Notes: generated by a model from the sequence alone, not told the origin. 64,000 nt of DNA from Rhodopseudomonas faecalis (GCF_003217325.1 NZ_QJTI01000009.1:89563-153562); one strand, 5' to 3'; positions 11,809 to 20,803 are shown, counted from the first letter of the stretch. A program made the numbers and translations.

Positions 11809-12234
11809 TCACAACACCCGCTCCCGGCTGTATTTGTTGGGCAGCAGCTCGCTGATGGTCACCGCGACCACGCCCTCGGGGCCGGGCACCAGCACGCGGG
11901 CCTGACGATCATAATCCCAGATCAGCTCGCGGCAGGCGCCGCATGGCGACACCACCCGGATCTCGCGGTCCGTTTCATGCGGCTTCGGATGCCGGACTGC
12001 AACGATGGTGTCGATGCCGGCATCGCCCAGCTCAGTGATCACCTGGCCGAGCGCCACCGCTTCGGCACACACCGCCATCCGCCCGAGATAAGCGTCGAGA
12101 TTGACCGCGACATAGCGCCGGCCGGTGCGGGTCAACAGCGCCGCGCCAACCTCCTGCCAGTCATTGCGATAGCGCCGCGCAATGGCGGCGCTCGCCTCGT
12201 CGATCAATACGCGATCGGCATCGGTCAGACTCAC
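11809..12234 (-). CDS. Cytidine/blasticidin-type deaminase
   Basis: 141-residue zinc deaminase. The catalytic motif is CAE at about residues 56-58 (VCAEAVAL) and the second zinc motif is PCGACREL at about 97-104, the tetrameric cytidine deaminase arrangement. The C-terminal ELLPNKYS resembles the ELLP-Y ending of blasticidin-S deaminase more than classical Cdd. The GTG at 12234 overlaps the ruvA stop in a GTGA, so it is translationally coupled to ruvA and sits inside the ruvC-ruvA-ruvB order. Likely reaction is hydrolytic deamination of a cytosine nucleoside; the true substrate is not evident. Confidence 0.88.
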   Translation of the reverse strand: MSLTDADRVLIDEASAAIARRYRNDWQEVGAALLTRTGRRYVAVNLDAYLGRMAVCAEAVALGQVITELGDAGIDTIVAVRHPKPHETDREIRVVSPCGACRELIWDYDRQARVLVPGPEGVVAVTISELLPNKYSRERVL

Positions 12235-12854
12235 TTCGACAGCTCCTTTAGCCCGAGCTTGATCAGTTGCGCGGTGGCGGCGCCCTCGCCGGCCTGGCGC
12301 GCGGCGGCGGCGATCGCGGCGGCCGCCTGCGGCTGACCATAACCGAGATTGAGCAGCGCCGAGATCGCATCGGCGACCGGCTGCGGCGCGCTGCGCTCCT
12401 CGATCGCGCCGGATAGCTGCGCCACCGCCGGATCGATGCCGCCCATCGCCATCGCAGGCGCCTTGTCCTTCAGCTCGGAAACGATGCGCTCCGCCACTTT
12501 CGGCCCGACGCCGGGCGTGCGCGCCACCGCGGCCTTGTCGCGCAGCGCAATCGCGTTGGCGAGATCGGCGGGCGGCAGTGTCGACAGCACCGCCAGCGCC
12601 ACTTTGGCGCCGACGCCTTGCACGGTCTGCAACAGCCGGAACCATTCGCGCTCGAGATCGCTGCGGAACCCGAACAGCTTGATCTGGTCCTCGCGCACAT
12701 AGGTCTCGATCGACAACGTCGCAGCGCCGCCGGCCGACGGCAGCGCCTGCAAGGTGCGGCTGGCGCAGTGCACCTGATAGCCGACGCCCTGCACGTCGAG
12801 GATCACATAGTCCTCGCCGTAGGAATCGATGATGCCCTTCAGCTTGCCGATCAT
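12231..12854 (-). CDS. ruvA: Holliday junction DNA-binding subunit RuvA
   Basis: 207-residue tetramerising junction-recognition protein. It begins [20 protein letters not shown], with the OB-fold domain I, the tandem helix-hairpin-helix domain II ([16 protein letters not shown] near residue 80; [16 protein letters not shown] near 115), an Ala-rich flexible linker, and a domain III that binds RuvB ([13 protein letters not shown]). All three domains are intact. It overlaps the deaminase start by 4 bp and lies 385 bp of repeat DNA downstream of ruvC. Confidence 0.97.
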   Translation of the reverse strand: MIGKLKGIIDSYGEDYVILDVQGVGYQVHCASRTLQALPSAGGAATLSIETYVREDQIKLFGFRSDLEREWFRLLQTVQGVGAKVALAVLSTLPPADLANAIALRDKAAVARTPGVGPKVAERIVSELKDKAPAMAMGGIDPAVAQLSGAIEERSAPQPVADAISALLNLGYGQPQAAAAIAAAARQAGEGAATAQLIKLGLKELSK

Positions 12855-12904
12855 GCGCGCGTTCCGGAGATCAGAATTGTCGTCGCTACGCAGCGAGGCG
12901 TCGT

Positions 12905-13220
12905 TGCTCCCCTGCCCCTTGCTGGGAGCGGTCGGGGGTGGGGGGTCGCGAGCACGGTGCCCCTGTCACCCCCACCCGTCCGGCCTGCCAGCCGCGCCCG
13001 TTCTGCTCCCCTCCCCCTCGCGGGGAGGGGTCGGGGGTGGGGGGCCGCGAGCACGGCGCCTCTGTCACCCCCACCCGTCCGGCCTATCGGCCGCGCCCGT
13101 TCTGCTCCCCTCCCCCTCGCGGGGAGGGGTCGGGGGTGGGGGGCCGCGAGCACGGCGCCTCTGTCACCCCCACCCGTCCGGCCTGTCGGCCGGCCACCCT
13201 CCCCACAAGGGGGAGGGACA
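12905..13220. repeat. Tandem 99-bp repeat, about three copies, between ruvC and ruvA
   Basis: A unit of 99 bp repeats head to tail: the marker TTCTGCTCCCCTCCCC starts at 13001 and again at 13100, and the flank CTGTCACCCCCACCCGTCCG recurs near 12962, 13061 and 13161. Each unit contains a palindrome of the CCTCCCCCTCGCGGGGAGGGG type. The first copy is more diverged and the last is cut short, ending in CCCTCCCCACAAGGGGGAGG. Because 99 is a multiple of three, frames stay open through it on both strands, but the peptides ([12 protein letters not shown] type) are those of non-coding repeats. This fills the whole ruvC-ruvA gap. Confidence 0.9.
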
Positions 13221-13239
13221 AGAGCTCTGCTCGCGCCGC

Positions 13240-13764
13240 TCATGCGCCCACCGCCTTGAGCCGCTCGCTGGCGCCGCGATGATGGGCGTGGGTGATGGCA
13301 ATGGCGAGTGCGTCGGCGGCGTCCGCCGAGCGCGGATTGGCCTTCGGCAGCAGGATTTTCAGCATCATCTTGATTTGCGTCTTGTCGGCATGGCCGGCGC
13401 CGACCACGGTCTTCTTGACCTGGTTCGGCGCGTATTCGGCGACCGACAGCCCGGCCATCGCCGGCGCCAGCATCGCGACGCCGCGCGCTTGGCCGAGCTT
13501 GAGCGTCGCCGCGCCGTCTTTGTTGACAAAAGTCTGTTCCACCGCGGCTTCCGCGGGGATGAATTCGGCGAGCACCTTGGCGAGCCCGTGATGGATCGCG
13601 AGCAGCCGCTCCGCCAGCGGCAGGGTGTCGGGCGGCTCGACCGAGCCGCAGCCGACGAATGACAGCCGATTACCCTCACTGTCGATCACGCCCCAGCCGG
13701 TACGGCGGAGGCCCGGATCGATCCCGATAATGCGGACAGAATGACGAATCGGCGGCTGGCTCAT
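13240..13764 (-). CDS. ruvC: Crossover junction endodeoxyribonuclease RuvC
   Basis: Holliday junction resolvase, 174 residues, normal length. The acidic catalytic residues are visible: [13 protein letters not shown] near residue 15, [11 protein letters not shown] for the middle glutamate, and [17 protein letters not shown] near the C-terminus for the last aspartates. Start taken at ATG 13764 ([10 protein letters not shown]); an in-frame start at 13782 would add six residues. It follows yebC and precedes ruvA, as in E. coli yebC-ruvC-ruvA-ruvB. Confidence 0.96.
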   Translation of the reverse strand: MSQPPIRHSVRIIGIDPGLRRTGWGVIDSEGNRLSFVGCGSVEPPDTLPLAERLLAIHHGLAKVLAEFIPAEAAVEQTFVNKDGAATLKLGQARGVAMLAPAMAGLSVAEYAPNQVKKTVVGAGHADKTQIKMMLKILLPKANPRSADAADALAIAITHAHHRGASERLKAVGA

Positions 13765-13797
13765 GCCGCAAGATAACGCCATACAGACGTGAACGAA

Positions 13798-13827
13798 ACA
13801 GAAACGCCGGAGCTTTTCCCGGCGTTA
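13798..13827 (-). terminator. Intrinsic terminator at the end of yebC
   Basis: On the minus strand the stem AACGCCGG (13826-13819) pairs with CCGGCGTT (13810-13803) across an 8-base loop and runs into TTTCTGTTTC. The stem overlaps the yebC stop codon. Its strength suggests yebC can be transcribed separately from ruvC. Confidence 0.75.
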
Positions 13828-14568
13828 GCCCATCTTCGCCAACAGCGCGTCCGAAACCTCGAAGTTGGCATAGACGTTCTGCACATCGTCGTGGTCGTTG
13901 AGCAGGTCCATCAACTTCAGCAGCTTCTCACCGATTTCGTCGTCGACCGACACGGTGTTTTGCGGCTTCCAGGTCAGCGCCGCCTTGCGCGCTTCGCCGA
14001 ACTTGGCTTCCAGCGCCTTGGCGACTTCGCGGAACGTGTCCTGCGAGGCATAGACCTCGTGACCAGCGTCGTTCGACTGCACGTCGTCAGCACCCGCCTC
14101 GATCGCCGCGTCGAGCATATCGTCAGCGGAAGCGACGCTGGCGTCGTATTCGATCACGCCGAGCCGGTCGAACATGAACGACACCGAGCCGGTTTCGCCA
14201 AGATTGCCGCCGGACTTGGTGAAGTAGGAGCGGATATCGGACGCGGCGCGATTGCGATTGTCGGTCAGCGCTTCGACGATCACCGCGACGCCGCCGGGGC
14301 CGTAACCCTCGTAACGGATTTCGTCATAGTTCTCGCTGTCGCCACCGATCGCCTTCTTGATGGCGCGCTCGATGTTGTCCTTAGGCATATTTTCCGCCCG
14401 GGCGGCGAGCACCGCAGCGCGCAGCCGCGGGTTCATCGCAGGATCAGGCGTACCGAGCTTGGCGGCCACGGTAATTTCGCGCGCCAGCTTGCTGAAAATT
14501 TTCGACCGCTGAGCGTCTTGCCGACCCTTGCGGTGCATGATGTTCTTGAATTGCGAATGTCCGGCCAT
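13825..14568 (-). CDS. yebC: YebC/PmpR family transcription/translation factor
   Basis: 247 residues, beginning [20 protein letters not shown], the family's hallmark N-terminus, with [20 protein letters not shown] and the acidic [19 protein letters not shown] core. The family was described as transcriptional regulators (PmpR, and a regulator of ruvC in E. coli), and YebC/TACO1 proteins have since been linked to translation of proline-rich stretches. Immediate upstream position to ruvC is conserved widely. Three domains appear complete. ATG at 14568 is well supported by homology. Confidence 0.96.
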   Translation of the reverse strand: MAGHSQFKNIMHRKGRQDAQRSKIFSKLAREITVAAKLGTPDPAMNPRLRAAVLAARAENMPKDNIERAIKKAIGGDSENYDEIRYEGYGPGGVAVIVEALTDNRNRAASDIRSYFTKSGGNLGETGSVSFMFDRLGVIEYDASVASADDMLDAAIEAGADDVQSNDAGHEVYASQDTFREVAKALEAKFGEARKAALTWKPQNTVSVDDEIGEKLLKLMDLLNDHDDVQNVYANFEVSDALLAKMG

Positions 14569-14757
14569 GAATCTCTCTTAAAAAAGGCGGGCTGGCGCGG
14601 CCTTATATTCTGTGACAGCCGCAAAATCAAAAGCCGGATGACCGAAAGATAAAGACCGGCAACGCAATCTGCGGCTGTTGGGTGGCGGAATCTTAACCGT
14701 GAATTCACCTGGAGATGCCAGCCTTTCCGGAATTTCGCAGGGCGGGACGGAAATGCC

Positions 14758-16527
14758 ATGGTGTTGGGTCTCTTTCGCAGGCAATCGATTCCGGCTTCTC
14801 CGAGGCTCCCCGAGCCGCTGCCTGCTGCCGCTGCCCCGCCGCTGGCGCCGCACGACAGCCCCCACGACAATGGTCGCGACAATTCGCACGAGATCCTCGA
14901 ACTGCTGGAAACCGAACTCGGCGGCCTGATCCGGCAGCTGGAACGCGCCGCCAATGCCGTCGCCAACGGCGCGCAATCGACCGCCGCCACGCTGCACGCG
15001 ATCCGCGAACGTTCCGACGCGCTGACCGGACAGACCAGCGCCGCGCACAGCACCGCGACCAGCTTTTCGCAGACCGCCGACAAATTCACCCATTCGGCCG
15101 AAGGCATCGCCGCCCAGGTGCGGCAGGCCAGCGACCTCGCCGACCAGGCCAGCGCCGCCGCCAATGACGCCAGCCAGAATGTCGATCGCCTGCGCGAGTC
15201 TTCCGCCGCGATCGGCAATGTCGTCAATCTGATCTCGCAGATTGCCCGGCAGACCACGCTGCTCGCCCTCAATTCCACCATCGAAGCGGCGCGCGCCGGC
15301 GCTGCCGGCCGCGGCTTTGCGGTGGTGGCGACCGAGGTGAAAGCGCTGGCGGTGCAGACCCAGGAAGCGACCGAGGAGATCCGCAAGAAGATCGAGGCAT
15401 TGCAGCGCGACGCCGCGAGTTCCGTCGATGCCGTGCATCGCATCACCGCGTCGATCGAAGCGATCCGCCCGGTGTTCGACAACGTCAATGGCGCGGTCGC
15501 CGAACAGAACCGCACCACCGCCGACATGGCGGACAACGTCGCCACCACCTCACAATTCATCGCGTCGGTCGGCAACAGCACCGCCGAAATCTCGACCGCC
15601 ACCCATGAGGCCGAAGCCCATGGCGAGGAAGTCGCCACAGCCGGCCAGAACGTCACGGTGTTGACGGAAAAACTGAAGTCGCGCACCGCGGTGTTGCTCG
15701 GCCAGGGCCAGCGCGGCGAGAACCGCAATCGCGAGCGGCTGCCCTGCCATCTCGGCATCGAGATCGAGCGGCCGAGCGGGCGCGTCACCGCTCAGGTCTA
15801 CGAAATCTCGATCGACGGCCTATTGATCGTCGGCCCGCAGGCGGCGTCCTTGCCGCGCGGCGACGCCATGAAGGCGCAGCTCGAGGGCGTCGGCGAATGT
15901 ACCATTCGCGTCGATGAGCACGGCGCCACCGGCACCAAGGCCCGGTTCGCGGCCCTCGACATCGAGACCCGCGAGCGCATCGAAGACAAATTGTGGGCGC
16001 TGCACGACGAGAACATCGAATTCGTGACCCGCGCCATGGAAGCCGGCAGAGAACTCAACCGGATGTTCGAGCAGGCTGTGACCTCTGGCGCGATCAGCAT
16101 CGATGATCTGTTCGACGAGAACTACGTCGAGATCCCCGGCACTAATCCCAAGCAGTTTCGCACCAAGGCGCTCGATTGGGCCGACCGCACGCTGCCGGCA
16201 TTCCAGGAAGCTTTTTTGGCCAAAGACCCGCGCATGGTGTTTTGCGTGATGATCGATCGCAACGGCTATCTGCCGGTGCACAACCGCATCTATTCGCAGC
16301 CGCAGCGGCCCGGCGACGAAGCGTGGAACATGGCCAATAGCCGCAACCGCCGCATCTTCAACGATGCCGCCGGGCTCGCGGCCGGCCGCAATACCCGCTG
16401 CTATCTGATCCAGAGCTATGCGCGCGACATGGGCAAGGGCGTCACCGTGATGATGCGCGAGATCGACGTGCCGGTCGCGGTGCGTGGCCGGCATTGGGGC
16501 GGCTTCCGCACAGCGTACAAGCTGTAG
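14758..16527 (+). CDS. Soluble chemoreceptor with PilZ-like and C-terminal Cache-like domains
   Basis: 589 residues without any membrane helix or signal peptide. Order: Pro/Ala-rich N-terminus (1-45); methyl-accepting signalling domain (about 95-310) with the hairpin tip at [20 protein letters not shown] (about 168-187); a PilZ-like domain (about 322-400) with RxxxR as RNRER (323-327) and an ExSxxG (349-354) in place of [D/N]xSxxG; then a helical link and a C-terminal Cache/PAS-like sensor (about 450-589) ending [11 protein letters not shown]. The sensor at the C-terminus reverses the classical MCP order. Likely a cytoplasmic receptor that feeds CheA/CheW and may sense c-di-GMP plus a small ligand. 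No che genes are adjacent; only the monocistronic position is seen. Confidence 0.88.
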   Translation: MVLGLFRRQSIPASPRLPEPLPAAAAPPLAPHDSPHDNGRDNSHEILELLETELGGLIRQLERAANAVANGAQSTAATLHAIRERSDALTGQTSAAHSTATSFSQTADKFTHSAEGIAAQVRQASDLADQASAAANDASQNVDRLRESSAAIGNVVNLISQIARQTTLLALNSTIEAARAGAAGRGFAVVATEVKALAVQTQEATEEIRKKIEALQRDAASSVDAVHRITASIEAIRPVFDNVNGAVAEQNRTTADMADNVATTSQFIASVGNSTAEISTATHEAEAHGEEVATAGQNVTVLTEKLKSRTAVLLGQGQRGENRNRERLPCHLGIEIERPSGRVTAQVYEISIDGLLIVGPQAASLPRGDAMKAQLEGVGECTIRVDEHGATGTKARFAALDIETRERIEDKLWALHDENIEFVTRAMEAGRELNRMFEQAVTSGAISIDDLFDENYVEIPGTNPKQFRTKALDWADRTLPAFQEAFLAKDPRMVFCVMIDRNGYLPVHNRIYSQPQRPGDEAWNMANSRNRRIFNDAAGLAAGRNTRCYLIQSYARDMGKGVTVMMREIDVPVAVRGRHWGGFRTAYKL

Positions 16528-16891
16528 GTGGTAGCGCGCGCGGCGCGCTACCAACCGGCCATCTAACTACCTCCAACAATCCGCACGATTTTGTGCGGCC
16601 GTGACCAATGGGTACTTGCCCCGGCCCGTCGGACAGACAACAATTCGCCGCGATCGGACGCCTGGGGTACTCACGCGATCCATTCGCAACTTTATTGAAC
16701 TACTTTGGCTCTCCGTTCTGACCTCGCTGCTGATCGCAGCCGGGCCGGCGCGCTTTTTTGATCAAGCCTATTTCACGCCGCACCGCGGCCCAGGTCGAAC
16801 CTACGACCGCCAACGCGACACAGAACGCGAAAGAGCGCGCCATGATGAGTGCGCGGCATTTGGAAACTAATCAATTCTGTAGGAGGCTCGG
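16528..16891. other. Intergenic region upstream of the radical SAM gene
   Basis: 364 bp. A frame from GTG 16601 to 16870 (89 residues) has one hydrophobic stretch (IELLWLSVLTSLLIAAGP) but an Arg-rich, atypical tail and no ribosome site, so I do not call it. A good AGGAGG for the next gene is at 16881-16886. No clear promoter, repeat or RNA was recognised. Confidence 0.5.
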
Positions 16892-18718
16892 GTGGCCGCA
16901 ACGATTAAATCGTCGCCATCTTCGGTAACGACGACCAAGGGACAAGCCAGCAAACGCTTTCAGGTCGCGCTGATCAAGCCGTCGCATTATGACGACGACG
17001 GCTATGTGATCCAATGGGTCCGGTCATTCATTCCGTCGAACTCGCTGGCGACGGTGTATAGCCTGGTCGACGACTCCCGGCAGCGCGCCGCGATCGGCGC
17101 CGAGGTTGCGATCGACATCACCGCGGCCGATGAAATCAACACCCGCATCAAGACCGACGAGATCATCGCACGGTTCGCGGCCCATAATAATTTCGGCCTG
17201 GTGTTCCTGGTCGGCGTGCAATCCAATCAGTTCCCGCGCGCCATCGATATCGCGCGGCCGCTGCGCGCCGCTGGCGTGTCGGTCGCGATCGGCGGCTTCC
17301 ATGTCTCGGGCTGCATGGCGATGCTGCCCGGCATTCAAGCGGACATGCAGCAGGCGCTCGATCTCGGCATCACGCTCTATGCCGGCGAATTGGAAGGACG
17401 CTGCGATGACCTGCTGCGCGACGCCGCGCGCGGCGAGCTGAAGCCACTCTATAATTATCTGCACGATCTACCGTCGCTGGAAGGCGCGCCCTCGCCGCTG
17501 CTGCCCAAGCAATTCCTGAAGCGCACCTATCAGCTGCAAACCTCGTTCGACGCCGGGCGCGGCTGTCCCTATCAATGCTCGTTCTGCACCATCATCAATG
17601 TGCAGGGCCGCAAGTCGCGCGGCCGCAGCGCCGACGACGTGGAACGGCTGGTGCGCGAGAACCTGAAACAGGGCGTGTTCTGGTTCTTCATGACCGATGA
17701 CAATTTTGCCCGCAACAAGGACTGGGAAGCGATTTTGGACCGGCTCGCCAAATTGCGCGCCGAGATCGCACAGAGCGGAGGCCGCGACATCAAGCTGGTG
17801 ATTCAGGTTGATACGCTGTGCCACAAGATCGATGGCTTCATCGACAAAGCCAAGGCCGCCGGCGTGGTGCGCGTGTTCCTCGGGCTGGAGAGTATCAATC
17901 CGCAAAGCCTCGCCGCCGCCAATAAGCGCCAGAACAAGATCACCGAATATCGGCAGATGCTGCTGGCCTGGAAGAACGCCGGCGTGCTGACCTATGCCGG
18001 CTACATTCTCGGCTTCCCGCACGACACGCCGCAGAGCATCGCGGACGACATCGCGATCATTCAGGAGGAGCTGCCGCTCGACATTCTGGAGTTCTTCTGC
18101 CTGACGCCGCTGCCGGGCTCGGAAGATCACCAGACCAAGGTCAAGCTCGGCGAACCGATGGATGCCGACCTGAACCGCTACGACCTCGAACACGTCGTCA
18201 CCACCCATCCGAAGATGAGCCGCGCGGAGTGGGAACAGGTCTATCGCTCGGTGTGGGACCTGTATTACTCCCGCGAGCATGTCGAGCGGATTTTGCGCCG
18301 CGCGGCGGCGACCGGCGGCGGCATCTCGCGGCTGGCGTCGATGATCTTCCTGTTCTCTTCGATGGTGAAGATCGAGAAGGTGCATCCGCTGCAGGGCGGC
18401 ATCATCCGCATCAAGCGCCGTACCGATCGGCGCTCGTCACTGCCGATCGTGCCGGCCTGGCAATTCTATCCGGCGCTCGCGGTCGAGGTCGCGATCAAGC
18501 TTTATCGCAACGTCCGGCACTGGATGTGGATCGACGCGCTGCGCCGCGAGGTGCGCAACGACCCGAACCGGCTCGCCTATCGCGATACGGCCATCACCCC
18601 GGTCGATGAGCACGACGTCGAGAAACTGGAGCTGTTCAACCATAGCGCCGATGCGCAAGCCACGGTCGATCATCTGCGCAAGGTCAAGGAACTGACCACG
18701 GTGAAATCGGTGGCGTAA
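16892..18718 (+). CDS. B12-binding radical SAM protein, function unknown
   Basis: 608 residues. The N-terminal half (about 30-200) resembles a cobalamin-binding Rossmann domain (IKPSHYDDDGYVIQW at the start, GVSVAIGGFHVSGC later). The radical SAM domain begins at about residue 220 with the cluster motif GRGCPYQCSFCT (CxxxCxxC). A Ser/Gly-rich GLESINPQSL and GYILGFPHDTPQS follow, typical of class B radical SAM enzymes. The C-terminal 150 residues are basic and family-specific. GTG start at 16892 with AGGAGG 6 bp upstream. Such enzymes methylate or rearrange unactivated carbons; substrate is not evident. It is not recognisably the hopanoid methylase HpnP. It is monocistronic and followed by a terminator. 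Confidence 0.85.
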   Translation: MAATIKSSPSSVTTTKGQASKRFQVALIKPSHYDDDGYVIQWVRSFIPSNSLATVYSLVDDSRQRAAIGAEVAIDITAADEINTRIKTDEIIARFAAHNNFGLVFLVGVQSNQFPRAIDIARPLRAAGVSVAIGGFHVSGCMAMLPGIQADMQQALDLGITLYAGELEGRCDDLLRDAARGELKPLYNYLHDLPSLEGAPSPLLPKQFLKRTYQLQTSFDAGRGCPYQCSFCTIINVQGRKSRGRSADDVERLVRENLKQGVFWFFMTDDNFARNKDWEAILDRLAKLRAEIAQSGGRDIKLVIQVDTLCHKIDGFIDKAKAAGVVRVFLGLESINPQSLAAANKRQNKITEYRQMLLAWKNAGVLTYAGYILGFPHDTPQSIADDIAIIQEELPLDILEFFCLTPLPGSEDHQTKVKLGEPMDADLNRYDLEHVVTTHPKMSRAEWEQVYRSVWDLYYSREHVERILRRAAATGGGISRLASMIFLFSSMVKIEKVHPLQGGIIRIKRRTDRRSSLPIVPAWQFYPALAVEVAIKLYRNVRHWMWIDALRREVRNDPNRLAYRDTAITPVDEHDVEKLELFNHSADAQATVDHLRKVKELTTVKSVA

Positions 18719-18746
18719 CCGCCGCGCTGATCATCAAGACATCAGG

Positions 18747-18772
18747 GCCGGGAGCGATCCCGGCTTTCTTTT
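18747..18772 (+). terminator. Intrinsic terminator of the radical SAM gene
   Basis: Perfect stem GCCGGGA (18747-18753) / TCCCGGC (18758-18764) with a GCGA tetraloop followed by TTTCTTTT. It lies 29 bp after the stop codon at 18718. Confidence 0.88.
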
Positions 18773-18854
18773 CGAGAAGCAACGCGCTCTTTCGTCGAAG
18801 CGGTCACGGCACTCGCGCACTCCCTCCCCCCGCGTAGATTGCAGATCAAAGAAG

Positions 18855-18944
18855 CGTCATGCCCGCGCTTGTCGCGGGCATCCACGTCTTTGAGCCTGTG
18901 AAGGATTAAACTCGTAGATGGCCGGGACGAGCCCGGCCATGACG
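18855..18944. repeat. 91-bp palindromic intergenic repeat, copy 1
   Basis: Two inverted halves: CGTCATGCCCGCGCTTGTCG at the left with its own small hairpin, and GGCCGGGACGAGCCCGGCC plus ATGACG at the right. The middle holds CCACGTC. Related copies lie at 20804, 24708, 44374 and 63043. Confidence 0.9.
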
Positions 18945-19024
18945 CACGGAATCTCATCGACGCCGGTGCGATGAGATCATCCGACGCAATCGCGCCTGCC
19001 TCGATCAGCCCCGGACGCTCGCCG

Positions 19025-19849
19025 CTAGCTCAGCCAAAACTCCGGCAGCGCCGGCTGCAGGCGGCCGCCGATCCGCACCGGCGCGATCTTGCGCGCGAGG
19101 CCGCTCGCCGGATCGGTCTCCACCGCAACGCCGCTCAGCGTGGCAGCGCCATTGGCCGGCTCGAACCGGCCGGACGGAATCCCGGTGGTGAAACGGCGCA
19201 GCGGTTCGTCCTTCTGCATGCCGATCACCGAATCATAATCACCGGTCATGCCGGCATCGGTCATATAGGCGGTGCCGCCGGACAGAATCTGATGATCAGC
19301 GGTCGGCACATGGGTGTGGGTGCCGATCACCATGCTGGCGCGGCCATCGCAGAAAAACGCCATGCCCTGCTTTTCGCTCGACGCCTCGCCGTGGAAATCG
19401 ATGACGATGGCGTCGGCCGCCTCGCCGAGCGGACAGGCTTCCAACTCACGCTCGATCGCGCTGAACGGATCGTTGAGCGGCTCCATGAACACCCGGCCCA
19501 TGACGTTGATCACCAGCGCGCGGGCACCGTTCTTGGCCTCGATCATCGCCGCGCCGCGCCCCGGCGTGTAGCGCGGGAAATTCAGCGGCCGGATCAGCCG
19601 CGGCGCGCGCTCGATGAACACCAGCGCTTCTTTCTGATTCCAGGCGTGGTTGCCGAGCGTGACCGCATCGGCACCGGCATCGACCAGCTCGTGATAGATG
19701 TTCTCGGTAATGCCAAAGCCGCCGGCGGCATTCTCGCCATTGACCACGACCAAATCGAGCTTCCAGTCGCGGATCGCGCCTGGCAGATGGTCGGCCACCG
19801 CCGTCCGCCCGGATTTTCCGACCACATCGCCGATAAACAGGATCCGCAA
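19025..19849 (-). CDS. ymdB: YmdB family metallophosphoesterase
   Basis: 274-residue calcineurin-like phosphoesterase of the TIGR00282/YmdB family. Metal-binding motifs appear in order: GDVVGKSGR (residue 7 on), NGENAAGGFG (about 39), TLGNHAWNQK (about 66), DFHGEASSEK (about 150) and GTHTHVPTAD (about 175). Family members hydrolyse 2',3'-cyclic nucleotides. The start is a TTG at 19849, one base after the 5-FCL stop, with GGAGAG lying in the end of that gene; upstream starts are out of frame. It is co-transcribed with and probably coupled to 5-FCL. The in vivo role in Alphaproteobacteria is not known to me. Confidence 0.93.
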   Translation of the reverse strand: MRILFIGDVVGKSGRTAVADHLPGAIRDWKLDLVVVNGENAAGGFGITENIYHELVDAGADAVTLGNHAWNQKEALVFIERAPRLIRPLNFPRYTPGRGAAMIEAKNGARALVINVMGRVFMEPLNDPFSAIERELEACPLGEAADAIVIDFHGEASSEKQGMAFFCDGRASMVIGTHTHVPTADHQILSGGTAYMTDAGMTGDYDSVIGMQKDEPLRRFTTGIPSGRFEPANGAATLSGVAVETDPASGLARKIAPVRIGGRLQPALPEFWLS

Positions 19850-19850
19850 C

Positions 19851-20438
19851 TCACACTCTCCGGAGGTCGATCGTTTCGGTTTCCGTTAACACAAGATCGA
19901 GCGGTACGTCGTGCGCCAACGCCGGAATCGCCGGGATTTCCTGCACCGCGAAAGCGATGCCGATCGCCAGACGATCTCCGCCCGCCCGCAGTTGCGCAAG
20001 GCTACGATCGTAATAACCGCCACCATAACCGATCCGGTGGCCGAGCCGATCGAAGGCCGCGAGCGGCACCAGCACGATATCGGGCACCAGTTCCGGCTGG
20101 TCAGGCCCAGGCTCGGGAATGCCGAGCGGCCCACGCGCCAGCGGCGCGGTGGTGTCCCAGGCGCGGAACACCAGCGGCTGGTCGCGGCCGACGATCACCG
20201 GCAGCGCCGCGCGGGCGCCGCATTCCGTGAGGGCGCGCAGCAACGGCCGCGGATCGAACTCGCTGCGCACCGGCGCGTAGCCCGCAATCACGGTGCCAGG
20301 AGCAAAGTCAATTGGAAACGGCCGCGCCGCCACCGCCTGCGCCGCGGCGCTGCGTTCCGCGGCGCTGAGCGCGTCGCGGCGCGCCAAGGCGGCAGCGCGC
20401 AATACGGGTTTGGGCAGGCTCGGGGGGCGCAACGACAT
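19851..20438 (-). CDS. 5-formyltetrahydrofolate cyclo-ligase
   Basis: 195 residues. It converts 5-formyl-THF to 5,10-methenyl-THF using ATP. The family signature is IGYGGGYYDRSLAQL at about residues 134-148, with the N-terminal substrate-binding KPVLRAAALARRDAL and a central VPLAAFDRLG. ATG at 20438. It lies directly downstream of the 6S RNA on the same strand, a pairing conserved across Proteobacteria, so it may be co-transcribed from the 6S promoter. An AT-rich TTATAATC lies just before the start. Identification is firm. Confidence 0.95.
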   Translation of the reverse strand: MSLRPPSLPKPVLRAAALARRDALSAAERSAAAQAVAARPFPIDFAPGTVIAGYAPVRSEFDPRPLLRALTECGARAALPVIVGRDQPLVFRAWDTTAPLARGPLGIPEPGPDQPELVPDIVLVPLAAFDRLGHRIGYGGGYYDRSLAQLRAGGDRLAIGIAFAVQEIPAIPALAHDVPLDLVLTETETIDLRRV

Positions 20439-20527
20439 GCGCGGTTATAATCTGCGGTCGCCGCGCTCTGAAAGCCGGGGTTTTCCGCAACTGCGCTTTG
20501 CGTGAAGCGTTGCTTGCGCTGGCCAGA

Positions 20528-20688
20528 AAAAGTGCGAAGCCACAGTTGCCGTTGGGGTGCTCGATCCCGGAGTTCCCTACGAAAGTAGGTGGGCACCATA
20601 TGACCGGGTCCACGGACCCGGCCAGGGACAGTTCCCTGAAGGATCGATAAGGCCCCGGGGATGTATGACCCCTGACGCGCACCGCAGC
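20528..20688 (-). ncRNA. ssrS: 6S RNA
   Basis: Read on the minus strand, the segment shows a long irregular duplex: CGATCCTTCAGGGAACTGTC on one side and CCTACTTTCGTAGGG / CTCCGGGATCGAGCACCCC on the other, with the hairpin GGCCGGGTCC GTGGACCCGG (inverted repeat CCGGGTCC/GGACCCGG) inside. Length about 160 nt and location immediately upstream of 5-formyltetrahydrofolate cyclo-ligase are both typical of alphaproteobacterial 6S RNA, which sequesters housekeeping RNA polymerase. The ends are estimates. A covariance-model search against Rfam 6S would settle it. Confidence 0.82.
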
Positions 20689-20803
20689 CTCGCCCAGCCA
20701 ATGTAGTCGGCGCGCGCGCTGTTCGCCAGCCCGGCGGGTAGCATGCTGCGCCGTTTTCCCGGAATGAAAACGCTATCTCATACCATCGGGTCGTATCAAT
20801 GAC

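Larger units (their letters stand above)
18719..19024. other. Intergenic region with terminator and a 91-bp repeat copy
   Basis: 306 bp between the radical SAM gene and ymdB, which converge. It holds the terminator at 18747-18772 and a full copy of the palindromic repeat at 18855-18944. Nothing else recognisable is present. Confidence 0.7.

Noticed and set aside
12905..13220. Possible CRISPR array
   Set aside because: The whole 99-bp unit repeats, with no unique spacers, and no cas genes are nearby.
12829..13662. Long plus-strand frame through the 99-bp repeats and across ruvC
   Set aside because: It consists of repeat-encoded Pro/Arg/Gly peptides and antisense ruvC; repeat length divisible by three keeps it open. 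No ribosome site or known domain.
16601..16870. 89-residue frame upstream of the radical SAM gene
   Set aside because: One hydrophobic stretch, but no ribosome site, Arg-rich tail and no recognisable family.
16892..18718. Hopanoid C-2 methylase HpnP
   Set aside because: Same superfamily, but the N-terminus, length and C-terminal extension differ from HpnP as I know it, and no hopanoid genes are nearby.
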